DNA from: Sutterella sp047777475
GTDB taxonomy: Bacteria > Pseudomonadota > Gammaproteobacteria > Burkholderiales > Burkholderiaceae_F
Direction of reading: 5' to 3'
DNA: 64,000 nt
Assembly: GCA_047777475.1 (NCBI GenBank)
Contig: JBKEET010000006.1
Coordinates: forward strand, 1-64,000
The notes beneath the pieces are model-generated. The model did no database searches and was not told where the DNA came from. It was given only the letters and a program-made list of their open reading frames with translations. Positions 1-9,243 of this stretch are shown piece by piece. How positions within the stretch are numbered: the stretch's first letter is position 1; each line of letters starts with the position of its first letter. The position numbers and the translations under genes are program-made.

Positions 1-2
1 TC

Positions 3-191
3 GAGGCGCTGCCCGCAAACCGGCGCTGCGCCGTCATGGCCTGCGTGATGGCCATGGAAGGTTTCTTTTACACGCATAAGTTCGGGCTCGATCTCGCATC
101 TCCCTCTTTTAAGAAGGAGCTTTGGAGCTATCTCACCGGCACCGTAGCGGGAGTGAGCGCGAAGCGCGTCAAGCGCCGCGCCGTTTACTGA
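3..191 (+). CDS. C-terminal part of a probable TetR-type regulator
   Basis: An open frame enters from the left edge and stops with TGA at 189-191. The 62 visible residues read through a helical, Met/Ala-rich stretch with an MAMEGFFYTHKFG core and end in a basic tail. This resembles the C-terminal ligand/dimer domain of TetR-family repressors, but the DNA-binding part lies outside the window. The family call is inference from helix pattern only. A strong hairpin follows the stop codon. Confidence 0.45.
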   Translation, partial: EALPANRRCAVMACVMAMEGFFYTHKFGLDLASPSFKKELWSYLTGTVAGVSAKRVKRRAVY

Positions 192-217
192 GCCGCGAGC
201 CGAATCCTTTTCACTGC

Positions 218-247
218 GCCCTGCCGGCATTTCCGGCAGGGCGATTT
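218..247 (+). terminator. Hairpin terminator after the left-edge gene
   Basis: A perfect 10-bp inverted repeat (218-227 with 233-242, loop CATTT) lies 27 bases after the stop codon. The T-tract after it is weak (GATTTCATT), so termination may be partial. Confidence 0.6.
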
Positions 248-260
248 CATTCGCCGCCGC

Positions 261-296
261 TGAAAAGGCCCCGGAAAGCCGAAGCCTTCCGGGGCC
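261..296 (-). terminator. Intrinsic terminator of the autotransporter gene
   Basis: A perfect 10-bp stem (267-276 with 287-296) is followed on the minus strand by TTTTCA. It lies about 60 bases past the autotransporter stop. Another 9-bp inverted repeat (304-312 with 322-330) lies between the two. Confidence 0.75.
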
Positions 297-352
297 GGGG
301 GAAAGCCGTGCCGGTATCAGGGGCACGGCTGGGGAGCTTCCTCTCTTGAGGA

Positions 353-3300
353 TCAGAAGAGGACGCGCAGCGTGGCGTTGACGCCGCTCGAGGTCACGTC
401 GTCGCCGTAGGCGCCGACGTAGGACAGGCCGAAGGTGGCGGACTTGCCGAGCTTCGCTTCGAGTCCGAGGCTCAGGCTGCCGAGATCGTCGATCTTGCCC
501 GCCTTCATCACCGCGACGCCGCTGCCGAACACCAGCTCGCCTTCGGCGCGGTTGTCGCCGAAGAAGTGGTTCCAGGCCGCGTCGGCCTTGAGCGAAAAGC
601 CCACGGAGCCGATCGTGAAGGGCAGGGAGCCGCGCACGCCAAGCGTGCCGACGCCGACGTCCTGGTCGTCGACGCGGGTCTTCATGCTGCCCTGGGCGAA
701 CGTCTCGGTGAAGTCGTCGGATTCAATGTGCATCCAGGCGATGCCGAGGTAGGGCTCGACGGCGTACTTCTCGGTGTTGAAGCCCTTCCAGGCACCTTCG
801 ACGTAAACCTGCACCGCATCGGTGTCGCCGGTGTGCGTCGTGAAGGTGTCGCCGATGAAGCGCTGCGAGTCGGCGTCCGACTTGGTGTAGGAAACGCCGT
901 ACTGGACCGCGGCCACGTCCTTGATGTTGGAGAGGCCGTAGAGGCCGACGTGAACGTCGTTGCTGTCCCACTTGTTGGAGCCTGCGGTGTTCTTCGTCGT
1001 GCCCGCGCCGAAGAAGGCGCCGATCTTCGTCGAGTCGGTCGCATCGACTTCGCCGCCGATGAGCGCGGCGTAGAAGTCGCTGTCGGTGTCGAACTGGCCG
1101 ACGTCAACCGAGGACCAGCTGCCGATGCCGCTCGCCCAGAGGCGGCCGTGGCCGTCGGCCATCTCGACCATGCGGCCTGAGCCGATGCCGGCGGCCTGGT
1201 CGCGCACCGCGCGCATGAGCGTCATCTCGTTCAAGACGACCGCGTTGCGGTTGTTGATGAAGAAGTCGTTGTCGAGGCTCTGGAGGAGCGAGGAGACGTC
1301 GGAGCCGTCCGCGGTCGTGACGAGGCTCTGCAGGACGCTGTTGTTTTCGTCGCTGCCGATTGCCGTGGCGATGACGCGCTGCTGGGAGTTCGCCGCATAG
1401 TCCTCAAGCGTGGTGCCGGAGCCCGACATCGTGGCGGTCACGGTATTGCCCGAGATCGAAGCGTTCGTGCTGAAGAGGGCGTAGTCGGACGAGGCTGTCG
1501 TCGTTTCGGTGCCCGAAGCGCCGGTCAGGGTCGGCGTGCCCGCGCCCGTCAGCATGACGGAGGGAGCGGACGCCGCCTGGGTCGATGTTTCCTCGTCGTT
1601 CACCGTGATCGAATCGGCGGTGAGCGTGCCGACGAGGGGACGGTGGCGGACATAAGCCCTCGCGAGATCGGCGGCGTCGGCGTCGACCTTGAGCGTGAGC
1701 TTGTTGCCGAGCGTGAGGCTGCCGATGGTGTTGTCCTGGCCGGCGGCCACGACGAGCGTCGAGCCGCTCGCCATCGTCACGTCGACCGAGTGGTCGTTCG
1801 ACTTGTCCCGGATCATGCCCTTGAGCGTGAGCCTGTCGCGGTACTTGTTGACGACGCCGAAGGCGCCTTCCTTGGCGACCGTGACCTGGCCGTTGCCGCC
1901 GTCTTCCGTGACGCCGAAGGAGTCGTTGAAGCCGATCAGCGTGCCTTCCTTCACTTCGGTGCCGCCGCGGTAGGTGTTGTTGCCGGTCATGACCAGCTTG
2001 CCGCCGCCTTCCTTGATGAGCTTGCCGTCGTAAAGGCCGTTGTCGATCTTGTTCTGGATGTTGGCGGCGCGCTTGGCGTAGTACTCCAGCTGCCACTCTT
2101 CGGCCTCCGCCTCGGTGATCACGGAGTCCTCGATGTCGGGAACCGTGAAGTCCTCGCCGAGCTCGTAGTCGCCGGACGGGCGCGTGCCGTTCTCGGTCTT
2201 TTCCATCCACTCGCGGTCCTCGATCTCGCGGGCGTCAAGCGCGACCTGCGAAATGTCGTTGCTCCACACGTCGAGCCGGCCCTTGCCGAGCGCATAGTCG
2301 AAGTGGCCGAGGAACTGGCCCGGGCCGTACATGCCCTTGTCGAGGTCAGGAACGCCCCAGCCGTATTTAACGTCAGGAACACCTTTGGCCGCGGTCCAGT
2401 TTTCAAAGTTGGTGCCGTCTTCGTTCTTGTGGTTGGCCGTCGTGAACATGACGTCGCGCACCTGCATTGCGGTCATGCTCGGGTAGCGGCTCATGAGAAC
2501 GCCCATGGCGCCCGCCACGTGCGGCGCGGCCATCGAAGTGCCGCTCCATGTTTCGTAGCCCGGCGTGCCGACGGGATGCTCGGCATCGGAAGGCACGTAA
2601 TGGTCTTCGTAGACCGTGGAGCTGTAGATGTATGCACCCGGGGCAACAACGGTCCACCACTTGGCGTCGCCCGCTTTGTTGAAGCTCTCAATGACTTTGT
2701 ACTTGCCGTCCTCTCCGCTGACCTGCATAAGACCCGCAACCGCGATCCATTGGTTTTCCGCTTCTGGATTGAAGTACGGGTAGTTCGGGCGGTAGTAGGG
2801 ATTGTTCATCCGGCGGTTGCCCGTCGTAAAGATCTGCACGACGTTCTTGCCCTTGATGGCATCCCAGGCCGCATCGACGAAGGACGGGTTATCGCCGTAA
2901 ACCTTCTTGAAGAGGAAGTATTCGTACTCGGAACTCTTCGTGTCGTTGACCGGGTAGGAAGTCGTGGTGCCGTCGGAGGTGGTGTAGCGGAGGTTCGTGC
3001 CGAAGGAGTTGTTGATGACGCCGCCGCGGCTCTCGCCGTTCTCGAGCGTGCCGTTGTCCGCGACGAGCAGGTCGGCGATGGCGGACCAGCCCTGGTAGTA
3101 GAAGTTGTAGTCCTGGAACGGGCCGTAGTTGTTGTTGTCCGTCGCGCCGGTATTGCCGACGGCGATCTTGGAGCCCAGGCCACGCCGTGGAATTCGCTGC
3201 CGTCGCGGTTGGCGCCGACGGTGCCGGTGACGTGCGTGCCGTGCGAATCGTTCGTGTAGGCGATGAAGTTGCCGTCGATCGAGAAGTAGTCGCCCGCGGT

Positions 3301-3741
3301 GTAGTCGCCGTTGCCGAAGTCGTCGCCGATGCCCTCGACGCTCTTCTGGTAGTGGTTGCCTGTATAAGAGTAGGTGCCTTCGGCATGGACCGCGACGAAG
3401 CGGGAGCCGGCAAGCTCAGGATGCTTTTGGAGCAGGGCGCCCGAATCCATGACGCCCACCGTGGTATGGGCGCCGTTGAAGCCGAGCGAATAAGCCTTCG
3501 AGGCATGCATCGCCGTGAGGCCCCAGTCCTTCTGGTACTCGGCGGTTTCCCAGGAGCTTTGATTGCCGATGCGGCCGGGTTCGTGATAGGAAGACGCAAA
3601 AGCCGCGCCGGAGGCGACGGCGAGAGCGACAGCCGCTATCAGGGCAGACTTTGTGCGCTTGCCGCGCGAAGCCTGTTTTTCATTGGTGACGATGTACTGC
3701 TGGCGCGCATCGTTCCAAAGCGACCTGAAGATCCGATTCAT
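353..3741 (-). pseudogene. S8 subtilase autotransporter, split by a frameshift
   Basis: This would be a type V secreted serine protease. The start at 3741 gives an extended Sec signal (MNRIFRSLWNDARQQYIV, then a hydrophobic core ending GAAFA) and follows AAAGAGGA. The catalytic Asp is in GVMDSG and the His in SHGTHVTG, in the first frame. The catalytic Ser (GTSMAAPHVAG) is in the second frame, with a PATR-like passenger repeat (LVMTGNNTYRGGTEV) and a C-terminal beta-barrel of about 270 residues ending in Phe. Around 3174-3178 the frame slips: the minus strand reads TGGGCTCC where one more G would restore W-G-S-K and a continuous subtilase. As written, the triad is not in one frame. A sequencing error, a real pseudogene or a switching site are all possible. 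Confidence 0.85.
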
Positions 3742-3775
3742 GTCGAATGTCCTCTTTTTATATGGGTGATTTGGT

Positions 3776-3807
3776 CCTGATCCTTCCAAGAGCTAGGAAA
3801 GATCAGG
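3776..3807 (-). promoter_or_regulatory. Hairpin in the autotransporter 5' leader
   Basis: CCTGATC at 3776-3782 pairs with GATCAGG at 3801-3807, and the stem extends through TTCC/GGAA. On the minus strand it lies about 35 bases before the start codon and could form in the mRNA leader. Function is unknown. Confidence 0.4.
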
Positions 3808-3859
3808 CAAGAGGATGGACCTTTTTTGAAAAACGTCTGTTTTTTGCGAATGACGGTAT

Positions 3860-3885
3860 CGAAAAAACTAGGGTAAATACCCTAG
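3860..3885 (-). terminator. Terminator-like hairpin upstream of the autotransporter
   Basis: The palindrome CTAGGG-TAAATA-CCCTAG (3868-3885) is followed on the minus strand by TTTTTTC. It lies about 120 bases before the autotransporter start and would stop transcription coming from upstream. It is either the end of a short upstream transcript or an attenuator. Confidence 0.5.
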
Positions 3886-4307
3886 ACGTTCTCGCAACAA
3901 AAACTTGTAAGAAGTGTAATTTACGTTGACTTTTGAAATTTAAATCAGAATTTTTCTGATGGAGCCGTTCACAGCAGGCTGAACGCCGTTAAAAGCAGCC
4001 TTGTTAAACCTTATACTTTACTTTACCTAAGATAAATTACCTAGACTCGTAAAAGCCCTAGAGCCGGCGTTCAAAATAAATAAAAGCAGCGTTCGGTGCA
4101 CTATAGTCAGACCGCTGATAGATAGGATTTTGTTATTGTTCGAGAAAATTAAATAATAAAATATTTTTCGGAACTGCCGTGAGAGAAAAATAAGCAATAA
4201 TTCCGAGAAAAGCCGTGCGGCATCTGGAGTTCTCGGATGTCGGTCCTAAAATTCAAAGATGCTCTCGTCAGGCATCATTAATGCGGCAAAACGAATACCG
4301 CAGGAAT
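3886..4307. other. AT-rich intergenic region, no gene seen
   Basis: Between the autotransporter leader and the next gene the DNA is AT-rich with several CCTAG/CCCTAG words and A/T runs. It probably holds the autotransporter promoter, but no convincing -35/-10 pair could be fixed. No ORF with protein-like composition is present. Confidence 0.5.
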
Positions 4308-4331
4308 CAAAAAACGCCCCGAAGCCGAGGC
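4308..4331 (-). terminator. Intrinsic terminator
   Basis: On the minus strand GCCTCG-GCTT-CGGGGC is followed by GTTTTTTG. It lies about 50 bases after the stop of the membrane-protein gene at 4381-4857. Confidence 0.65.
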
Positions 4332-4380
4332 TGCGCAGCGTCCCTCAGGATGAAAAGCCGGGCACCGGTCCGGCTCTCCT

Positions 4381-4857
4381 TCAAGAAGATGATTTTTTAT
4401 CCTGTTCTTCTGCGGTGTCCTTAACGTCTTGGACGTCCTTGCCTTCTTTCTCCGCCTCCTTTTTGCGGAACCTGGCGAAGCGGCGCATGAAGCGCCTGGC
4501 GCCTTCGGTGTCGGCATCGACGTCCTCGCCGTAGAAGAGGCGGACCGTCTTCCAGTTGACGACAAAGAGCAGGCAGACCACCGCAAGGATTTGGCCGACA
4601 TAGCCCGCCATGCACCAGTGCGACACAGAGACCGGGCTTCCGTAGAAGGCGCGGAAGAATTCCCCGGGATCAACGCCGGAGGCCCTCGCGTGCATCGCAA
4701 AGGCGAAGAGCGAGAGCGCATAGACGGCAAGCGCCAGGCTCAGCAGCAGCTTCTGGGCCCGCCAGCGGAAGCCGATCTTTTTGGCGATCATGAAGATGAG
4801 GACGGGAAGGGCGAACGGCACGGCGATGAGCACCGTCTTGACAAGCCAGGCAAGCAT
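4381..4857 (-). CDS. Small membrane protein of unknown function
   Basis: This 158-residue protein has three to four hydrophobic segments: residues about 4-25, 37-55 and 83-103. A highly charged cytoplasmic tail rich in Lys, Glu and Asp follows and ends DKKSSS. No catalytic or binding motif was recognised. It lies downstream of hypA in the same direction but beyond a strong terminator (4881-4919), so it is probably transcribed mostly on its own or by read-through. A link to hydrogenase maturation is only positional. Confidence 0.7.
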   Translation of the reverse strand: MLAWLVKTVLIAVPFALPVLIFMIAKKIGFRWRAQKLLLSLALAVYALSLFAFAMHARASGVDPGEFFRAFYGSPVSVSHWCMAGYVGQILAVVCLLFVVNWKTVRLFYGEDVDADTEGARRFMRRFARFRKKEAEKEGKDVQDVKDTAEEQDKKSSS

Positions 4858-4880
4858 AGTCAGCGCGAAAGAGGGGGTTG

Positions 4881-4919
4881 AAAAAGCGGACCCCGGGGCC
4901 TTGCCGGCCCCGGGTCCGC
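4881..4919 (-). terminator. Strong terminator after hypA
   Basis: A GC-rich stem (GCGGACCCGGGGCC paired with its complement, about 4886-4919) is followed on the minus strand by TTTTTCAACC. It closes the hybE-hupK-hypA unit. Confidence 0.8.
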
Positions 4920-4949
4920 GGTGATCATAACACGCCTGTCCGGCGAATC

Positions 4950-5318
4950 TTAAGACTGCCCGGCGTCCTCATCATCGTCGGCGGGCACGAAATCGATGAC
5001 GCGCATCTCGGTGCCGCCCGTGGGCTGCAGCCGGTAGCCGCCGCAGAACGGGCAGGGTTCGCCGAACTGCTTCAAGGGGACGTTTTTCGAGCAGTCGAAG
5101 CACCAGGCTTCGCCCTCGGGCCGCTCGATGTCGAGCGCGGCGCCTTCGGCGGGACCGCCGCGCGTGACGCTCTCCCAGGCGAACTGCAGGCTCGGGATGT
5201 CGACGCCCGCGAGCTTTCCGACCGAAATGCGCACGCTCTTGACGCGGCTGATGCCCGCCTGCTTGGCCGTGCGCTCGACGATGTCGATGATGCCTTCGGC
5301 GATGCTCATCTCATGCAT
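4950..5318 (-). CDS. hypA: Hydrogenase nickel-insertion protein HypA
   Basis: HypA delivers nickel to the [NiFe]-hydrogenase large subunit with HypB. The 122-residue product starts MHEMSIAEGI, so it carries the N-terminal Met-His-Glu nickel site. Its zinc site is formed by two pairs of cysteines, WCFDC (about residue 72) and CPFCGG (about 89). Length matches the family. The start overlaps the end of the hupK-like gene by 8 bases, implying translational coupling. No hypB follows; a terminator does. Confidence 0.93.
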   Translation of the reverse strand: MHEMSIAEGIIDIVERTAKQAGISRVKSVRISVGKLAGVDIPSLQFAWESVTRGGPAEGAALDIERPEGEAWCFDCSKNVPLKQFGEPCPFCGGYRLQPTGGTEMRVIDFVPADDDEDAGQS

Positions 5319-6612
5319 TCAATGCTTCTCCTTCGGGATGCGCCGGAACGGCTTCGGGGAGCCCGCTCACGCCGACCGCGACCGGCACGCACGCGTCGAG
5401 CCCGAAAAGGGCGAGCCGCACGGCTCGGCGCCAGCCGTCGGGGGTGACCTGCGGGCCGCGGTGCGCGATGCACTTGAGCGCCGTGCTCACCGCCTGCAGC
5501 CCGGGCCCCGAGGGCGAGAACTGCCACTCGGTGGGCGAGGTGACGGCGTGGAAGACAGAGACGCCGTCTTCGTCGCGCCGCGATCCGGTCGCGTGCGTGA
5601 GAAGGCCGCGGGCCGTCTCGAGCATCGCCGCCGCGCCCGGCAGCACTTCGTTCGTGCAGTAGGTGACGATCGGGTTGACGTCGGGCTCGCCTTCGACGGA
5701 ACGGCCGTTGAGGCGGCTCCAGAAGGAAGCCGTGTCAAGGAGCCTTGCCGCGAGCAGCACGGCCGCGTTGACGCCCGCCTCGAGCGAGTAGCTCGCCAGG
5801 AGCGGATGGCTGATCTCGCGCGTCACCGCGCCGGTGAGCGCGGGCACGCTGCGCCAGACGGGCGCCATGTCAAACCCCGGCTCGTCGCGGAGCCGATGGA
5901 AGATCTCCTCGGCGAAGGCTTTGACGCAGGGGCCGCCAAGCGAGGGCAGGGCATCGAGGTCGATGCGCCCGAAGGCGTCGGGCAGCGACAGGTATTCGGC
6001 CATCAGCCGCGCGGCGGGCGTGTTCGTTTTCCGCGTCCAGTCGGCGAGCGCCCCGCGGTCGGTGACGGTGCGGTAGAACCGATCGGGCGCCATACCGTAG
6101 ACGGCATGCTCGAGGAACCCTCCGGCGTCGGCCGCGATGATCGAAATCAGCTTGTCGGCGCTCGCGATCTGGGCGGCGTTCGGATCGCGCTTTAAGGGCT
6201 CGAAGTCAAGGAGCGCCTGCGTGATTTCCGCGGCCTTGCCGCGCCACGCGCCGAGGCTTCGCAAAAGCGCGGCGTCGGGCTTCGCGCCGGGCGCGAGCCG
6301 GTCGGCGTCGAGCGTGAGCACGCGTGCGTTCTCGAGCAGCGCCTCGAGCATCACGGCGCGCTCCGAAAAGCCGCCGTCGAGCTTTCGCCGTTCGTCTTCG
6401 CTCATGCCGCCGAGCGCCCGCTGCGCCGCGTCGAGTACGGTGAGGTGCGCAACCGGGCAGAGCGTGTAGACCATGGTCGCAAGGCGCCGCAGGCTGCCGC
6501 CGGCGGTTTTCGCGAGCCGGTCAAAGAGGCCGGCCGGCCGCGTGTTCTCGAGCGAGACGCGAAGCGGCGAGCCCGGGCGGACGATGACGGAGATGGAACC
6601 GGCGTCGATCAT
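5311..6612 (-). CDS. hupK: HupK/HoxV-like hydrogenase maturation protein
   Basis: This 433-residue protein looks like a [NiFe]-hydrogenase large subunit without the full metal site. A CPVAH segment near residue 52 replaces the usual CGxC...H motif. Near the C terminus an ARGLLTHATG and TEWQFSPSGPG region matches the large-subunit fold, but the final DPCxxCxxH motif is missing (DACVPVAVG instead). That is the pattern of HupK/HoxV, thought to act as a scaffold for assembly of the Fe(CN)2CO unit. It lies between a HybE/HoxT-like gene (2-base gap) and hypA (overlap), the order hoxT-hoxV-hypA known from Ralstonia. The family assignment is inference. Confidence 0.7.
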   Translation of the reverse strand: MIDAGSISVIVRPGSPLRVSLENTRPAGLFDRLAKTAGGSLRRLATMVYTLCPVAHLTVLDAAQRALGGMSEDERRKLDGGFSERAVMLEALLENARVLTLDADRLAPGAKPDAALLRSLGAWRGKAAEITQALLDFEPLKRDPNAAQIASADKLISIIAADAGGFLEHAVYGMAPDRFYRTVTDRGALADWTRKTNTPAARLMAEYLSLPDAFGRIDLDALPSLGGPCVKAFAEEIFHRLRDEPGFDMAPVWRSVPALTGAVTREISHPLLASYSLEAGVNAAVLLAARLLDTASFWSRLNGRSVEGEPDVNPIVTYCTNEVLPGAAAMLETARGLLTHATGSRRDEDGVSVFHAVTSPTEWQFSPSGPGLQAVSTALKCIAHRGPQVTPDGWRRAVRLALFGLDACVPVAVGVSGLPEAVPAHPEGEALNA

Positions 6613-6614
6613 GC

Positions 6615-7268
6615 TCAGCCCTCCTTGCTGCCGCCTTCGGCGTAGCGGCGGAAAAAGTCGCGGCGCGAAAGGGGCTTCGATTTGGCGGCGGGCTTGCCGC
6701 CGTCCTTTTTATCGGCCTCGCCCGGCGCCGCGGGACGGATCGGGATGACGCGGCCGTTCCCCGAAGGCGGAGTGAGCGGCGCCGAGGTTTCCTCGATGTC
6801 TTTCTTGGCGCTGTCGGGGACCGTGAGCATCGTCTCGAGCGCGATGCGCGCCACCGCTTCGGCGGTGGCCTGGTCCTCAAGGTTCTGGATCGGGCTCATG
6901 AGGCCGAGCATCTTGTATTCGCCGAGGATCGGGTCGATGACGCCGAGGAAAGGAAAATCTCCGGCGGGAAGCTCGATGATGTCGGTCTCGCTTGCCTTCA
7001 CGTGCTTCCAGCCTTCGCGGTTGCCGCAGGCGTAGACGACCATGATCGACCAGGGCGTGACGACGGTGCCGATCCAGTCGTTGCCCCAGCGCCTGAAATT
7101 GTCGGCGCGGACGCTGATGCGCGGGTTGAGGATCGGAAGCCCCTTCATGCGCGTTTCCGCAATCTCACGGAAGCCGGCTTCGAAATGTCCCGCCGGCGAA
7201 GTGTCAAAGACGCGCAGCCTTCCGCTCAGGGGCGGAACGGCGCTTCTGCGCTCTGTAGTTCCTGGCAT
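6615..7268 (-). CDS. hybE: HybE/HupJ/HoxT-family hydrogenase assembly chaperone
   Basis: The core ETRMKGLPILNPRI ... VTPWSIMVVY matches the HybE/HupJ family, which binds the hydrogenase small or large subunit before Tat export. The 217-residue form starting at 7268 (MPGTTERR) is preferred because AGGAG lies six bases upstream; a start at 7295 has no ribosome site. The C-terminal 70 residues are low-complexity (Pro/Lys/Ala-rich) and end in a basic RRDFFRRYAEGG stretch. It is first in a three-gene unit with hupK and hypA. No hydrogenase structural gene is in the window. Confidence 0.75.
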   Translation of the reverse strand: MPGTTERRSAVPPLSGRLRVFDTSPAGHFEAGFREIAETRMKGLPILNPRISVRADNFRRWGNDWIGTVVTPWSIMVVYACGNREGWKHVKASETDIIELPAGDFPFLGVIDPILGEYKMLGLMSPIQNLEDQATAEAVARIALETMLTVPDSAKKDIEETSAPLTPPSGNGRVIPIRPAAPGEADKKDGGKPAAKSKPLSRRDFFRRYAEGGSKEG

Positions 7269-7380
7269 CGCTTCTCCTCTCAAAATGTCATCCAAGTATA
7301 AAAAAGGAAGCGTATTTCAACCACTCCTCATCGGACTGAAAATCCTAGCCCTTTAGGATAAGAGGCAGCGCTGAGGAGAG

Positions 7381-7421
7381 AAAAAGCGCCGGCGCGGGAA
7401 GGAACAGTCCCGCGCCGGCGC
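7381..7421 (-). terminator. Strong terminator of bcp
   Basis: A perfect 14-bp inverted repeat (7386-7399 with 7408-7421) is followed on the minus strand by TTTTTCTC, just after the bcp stop. Confidence 0.85.
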
Positions 7422-7449
7422 CAAGGGCGTTTTTAAAGAAATGCAGCGG

Positions 7450-7923
7450 TTACTTGGACAGTGCTTCCAAGAGTTCCGCGACGTGCGTCTTCGCCTTCAC
7501 GCCGCGCAGCGCGTGCGTGACGATGCCTTTCTCGTCGATCACAAAAGTCGAGCGCTCGACGCCGAAGCACTTGCGGCCGTACATCGTCTTTTCCTTCAGC
7601 ACGCCGTAAAGGTTGCAGGCGACCTGGTCCTTGTCGGAGAGGAGCAGGAAATTGAGCTGCTGCTTGTCGCGGAAGCCGCAGTGGCTCTTCACGCTGTCGC
7701 GCGAGACGCCGATCACGGTGTAGCCGAGCTTTTCGAAGTCGGCGAGGTGATCGCGGAAGCCCTGCGCCTCGAGCGTGCAGCCCGAGGTGTTGTCCTTCGG
7801 GTAGAAGTAGAGGATGACGCGGCGTCCTTTATAGGACGAGAGCGGCACGGGCTTGCCGTCGTAGTCCGGAAGCGTGAAGTCAGGGGCGGCGTCGCCCGCC
7901 TTGACCGGTTCTTTTTCTGCCAT
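7450..7923 (-). CDS. bcp: Thioredoxin-dependent thiol peroxidase (Bcp)
   Basis: This cytosolic peroxiredoxin of the BCP/PrxQ class reduces hydroperoxides with electrons from thioredoxin. The 157-residue product has the family's PKDNTSGCT active site (peroxidatic Cys about residue 49), GRRVILYFYPKD before it, and the conserved Arg in GVERSTFVID. The resolving Cys five residues later is absent (LEAQG follows), so it may be a 1-Cys form or use another Cys such as SHCGFRD. It is monocistronic with a strong terminator. Confidence 0.93.
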   Translation of the reverse strand: MAEKEPVKAGDAAPDFTLPDYDGKPVPLSSYKGRRVILYFYPKDNTSGCTLEAQGFRDHLADFEKLGYTVIGVSRDSVKSHCGFRDKQQLNFLLLSDKDQVACNLYGVLKEKTMYGRKCFGVERSTFVIDEKGIVTHALRGVKAKTHVAELLEALSK

Positions 7924-8094
7924 AGAGACACACTCCTGAAAGCAAAAGGCGCCCGGCAGGGGAAAATGCCCCGCGGGCCTGCAGAGCCGAGCATAGCAGA
8001 GAGGCGCGCGGGCGGCGGAAAACGTTTTCTAATAAAGCGATAGAATCTTCGGATTCACTGCTGACAAGCATTCTTTTTGGAGGAGAAACTGCCG

Positions 8095-9129
8095 ATGGCA
8101 CGCATCAGCTTCTGCAACGACTACGAGGAAGGCTGCACGCCCGAAATCCTGAAGCGTCTCGAGGAGACCAATTACGTCAAGGCGCCGGGCTACGGCTTCG
8201 ACCCGTTCTGCGAGTCGGCCGCCGATAAGATCCGCGCGGCCGCCAAGGCACCCAATGCGAAGGTCTTCTTCATGAGCGGCGGCACGCAGTGCAACCGCAC
8301 GGTGATCGGCGGGCTGCTTCGGCCCTGGGAAGCCGTGGTCGCGGTCGACACCGGCCACATCAACGTGCACGAGGCGGGCGCCATCGAGAGCACGGGCCAC
8401 CGCGTGATCGCGATCCCGCACGAAAACGGCCTGGCGGATGCGAAGGACGTCGACGAAGCGTTCTCCCGCTGGGAGCGCGACCCGAGCCGCGAGCACGAGC
8501 CGATCCCCAAGATGCTCTACATCACGCACCCGACGGAGACGGGCGCGGTCTACAGCCTCGAGCGGCTCGAGGCGGTCTGCGCGGCGGCGCACCGCCACGG
8601 CGCGATCGTCTACCTCGACGGCGCGCGCCTGGCCTATGCGCTCGGTGCAACCGGGAGCGACGTGACGATCGCGGACATCGCGCGCCTGACCGACGTCTTT
8701 TATATCGGCGGCACGAAGTGCGGGTGCCTCCTTGGCGAAGCGCTCGTCTTCCCGCAGCCCGCCCGCGCCGACCGCTACTTCTTCACCTTCATGAAGCAGC
8801 AGGGCTCGGTGCTCGCCAAGGGCCGCGTCTACGGCGTGCAGTTCGACACGCTCTTCACGGACGGCCTCTACGAGAAGCTCGGGCGCCACGCCGTGGTGCT
8901 TGCCGACAAGATCCGCGCAGCCTTGAAGAGCAAGGGCTACGAGCTCCTCTGGGACTGCCGCGCCAACCAGACCTTCTTCCGCGTGAGCAAGGAAAAGAAG
9001 GCCGAGCTCGACGCGAAGGTCGGGCTCGACGCGTGGACCGTCGATGCGGACGGCTCAGCAATCCTTCGCGCCTGCACGTCGTGGGCCTCGAAGGAAGAGG
9101 ACGTCGACCGGCTGATCGCGATGCTCTGA
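8095..9129 (+). CDS. Low-specificity threonine aldolase family protein
   Basis: This is a PLP enzyme of the beta-eliminating lyase/threonine aldolase family, predicted to split L-threonine or allo-threonine to glycine and acetaldehyde. The start at 8095 (MARISFCNDY) has GGAGGAG ten bases upstream; a TTG at 8077 is less likely. Visible motifs are FMSGGTQCN (cofactor phosphate region), YLDGARLAYALG (Asp and Arg contacts) and FYIGGTKCG, whose Lys would form the Schiff base. At 344 residues the length is normal. It stands alone and converges on ppaC. Confidence 0.88.
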   Translation: MARISFCNDYEEGCTPEILKRLEETNYVKAPGYGFDPFCESAADKIRAAAKAPNAKVFFMSGGTQCNRTVIGGLLRPWEAVVAVDTGHINVHEAGAIESTGHRVIAIPHENGLADAKDVDEAFSRWERDPSREHEPIPKMLYITHPTETGAVYSLERLEAVCAAAHRHGAIVYLDGARLAYALGATGSDVTIADIARLTDVFYIGGTKCGCLLGEALVFPQPARADRYFFTFMKQQGSVLAKGRVYGVQFDTLFTDGLYEKLGRHAVVLADKIRAALKSKGYELLWDCRANQTFFRVSKEKKAELDAKVGLDAWTVDADGSAILRACTSWASKEEDVDRLIAML

Positions 9130-9190
9130 TAAAGCGAAGGAAAGGGCGGCGCTCCCGAACGGAGCCCGCCCTTCAATGAATGCGATTATG

Positions 9191-9224
9191 AAAAAGCCGC
9201 GCCCCGAAAAGGACGCGGCTTTTG
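9191..9224. terminator. Bidirectional terminator between aldolase and ppaC
   Basis: AAAAGCCGCG (9192-9201) pairs with CGCGGCTTTT (9214-9223), giving A/T runs on both sides, so it can work in both directions. Confidence 0.8.
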
Positions 9225-9243
9225 CTTGCGCTGCGAAGAAGGC

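Noticed and set aside
1643..3259. A 538-residue plus-strand frame opposite the autotransporter
   Set aside because: Its composition (Val/Arg/Ala-rich without motifs) is typical of the antisense frame of a GC-rich gene, and the opposite strand has clear protease and barrel motifs.
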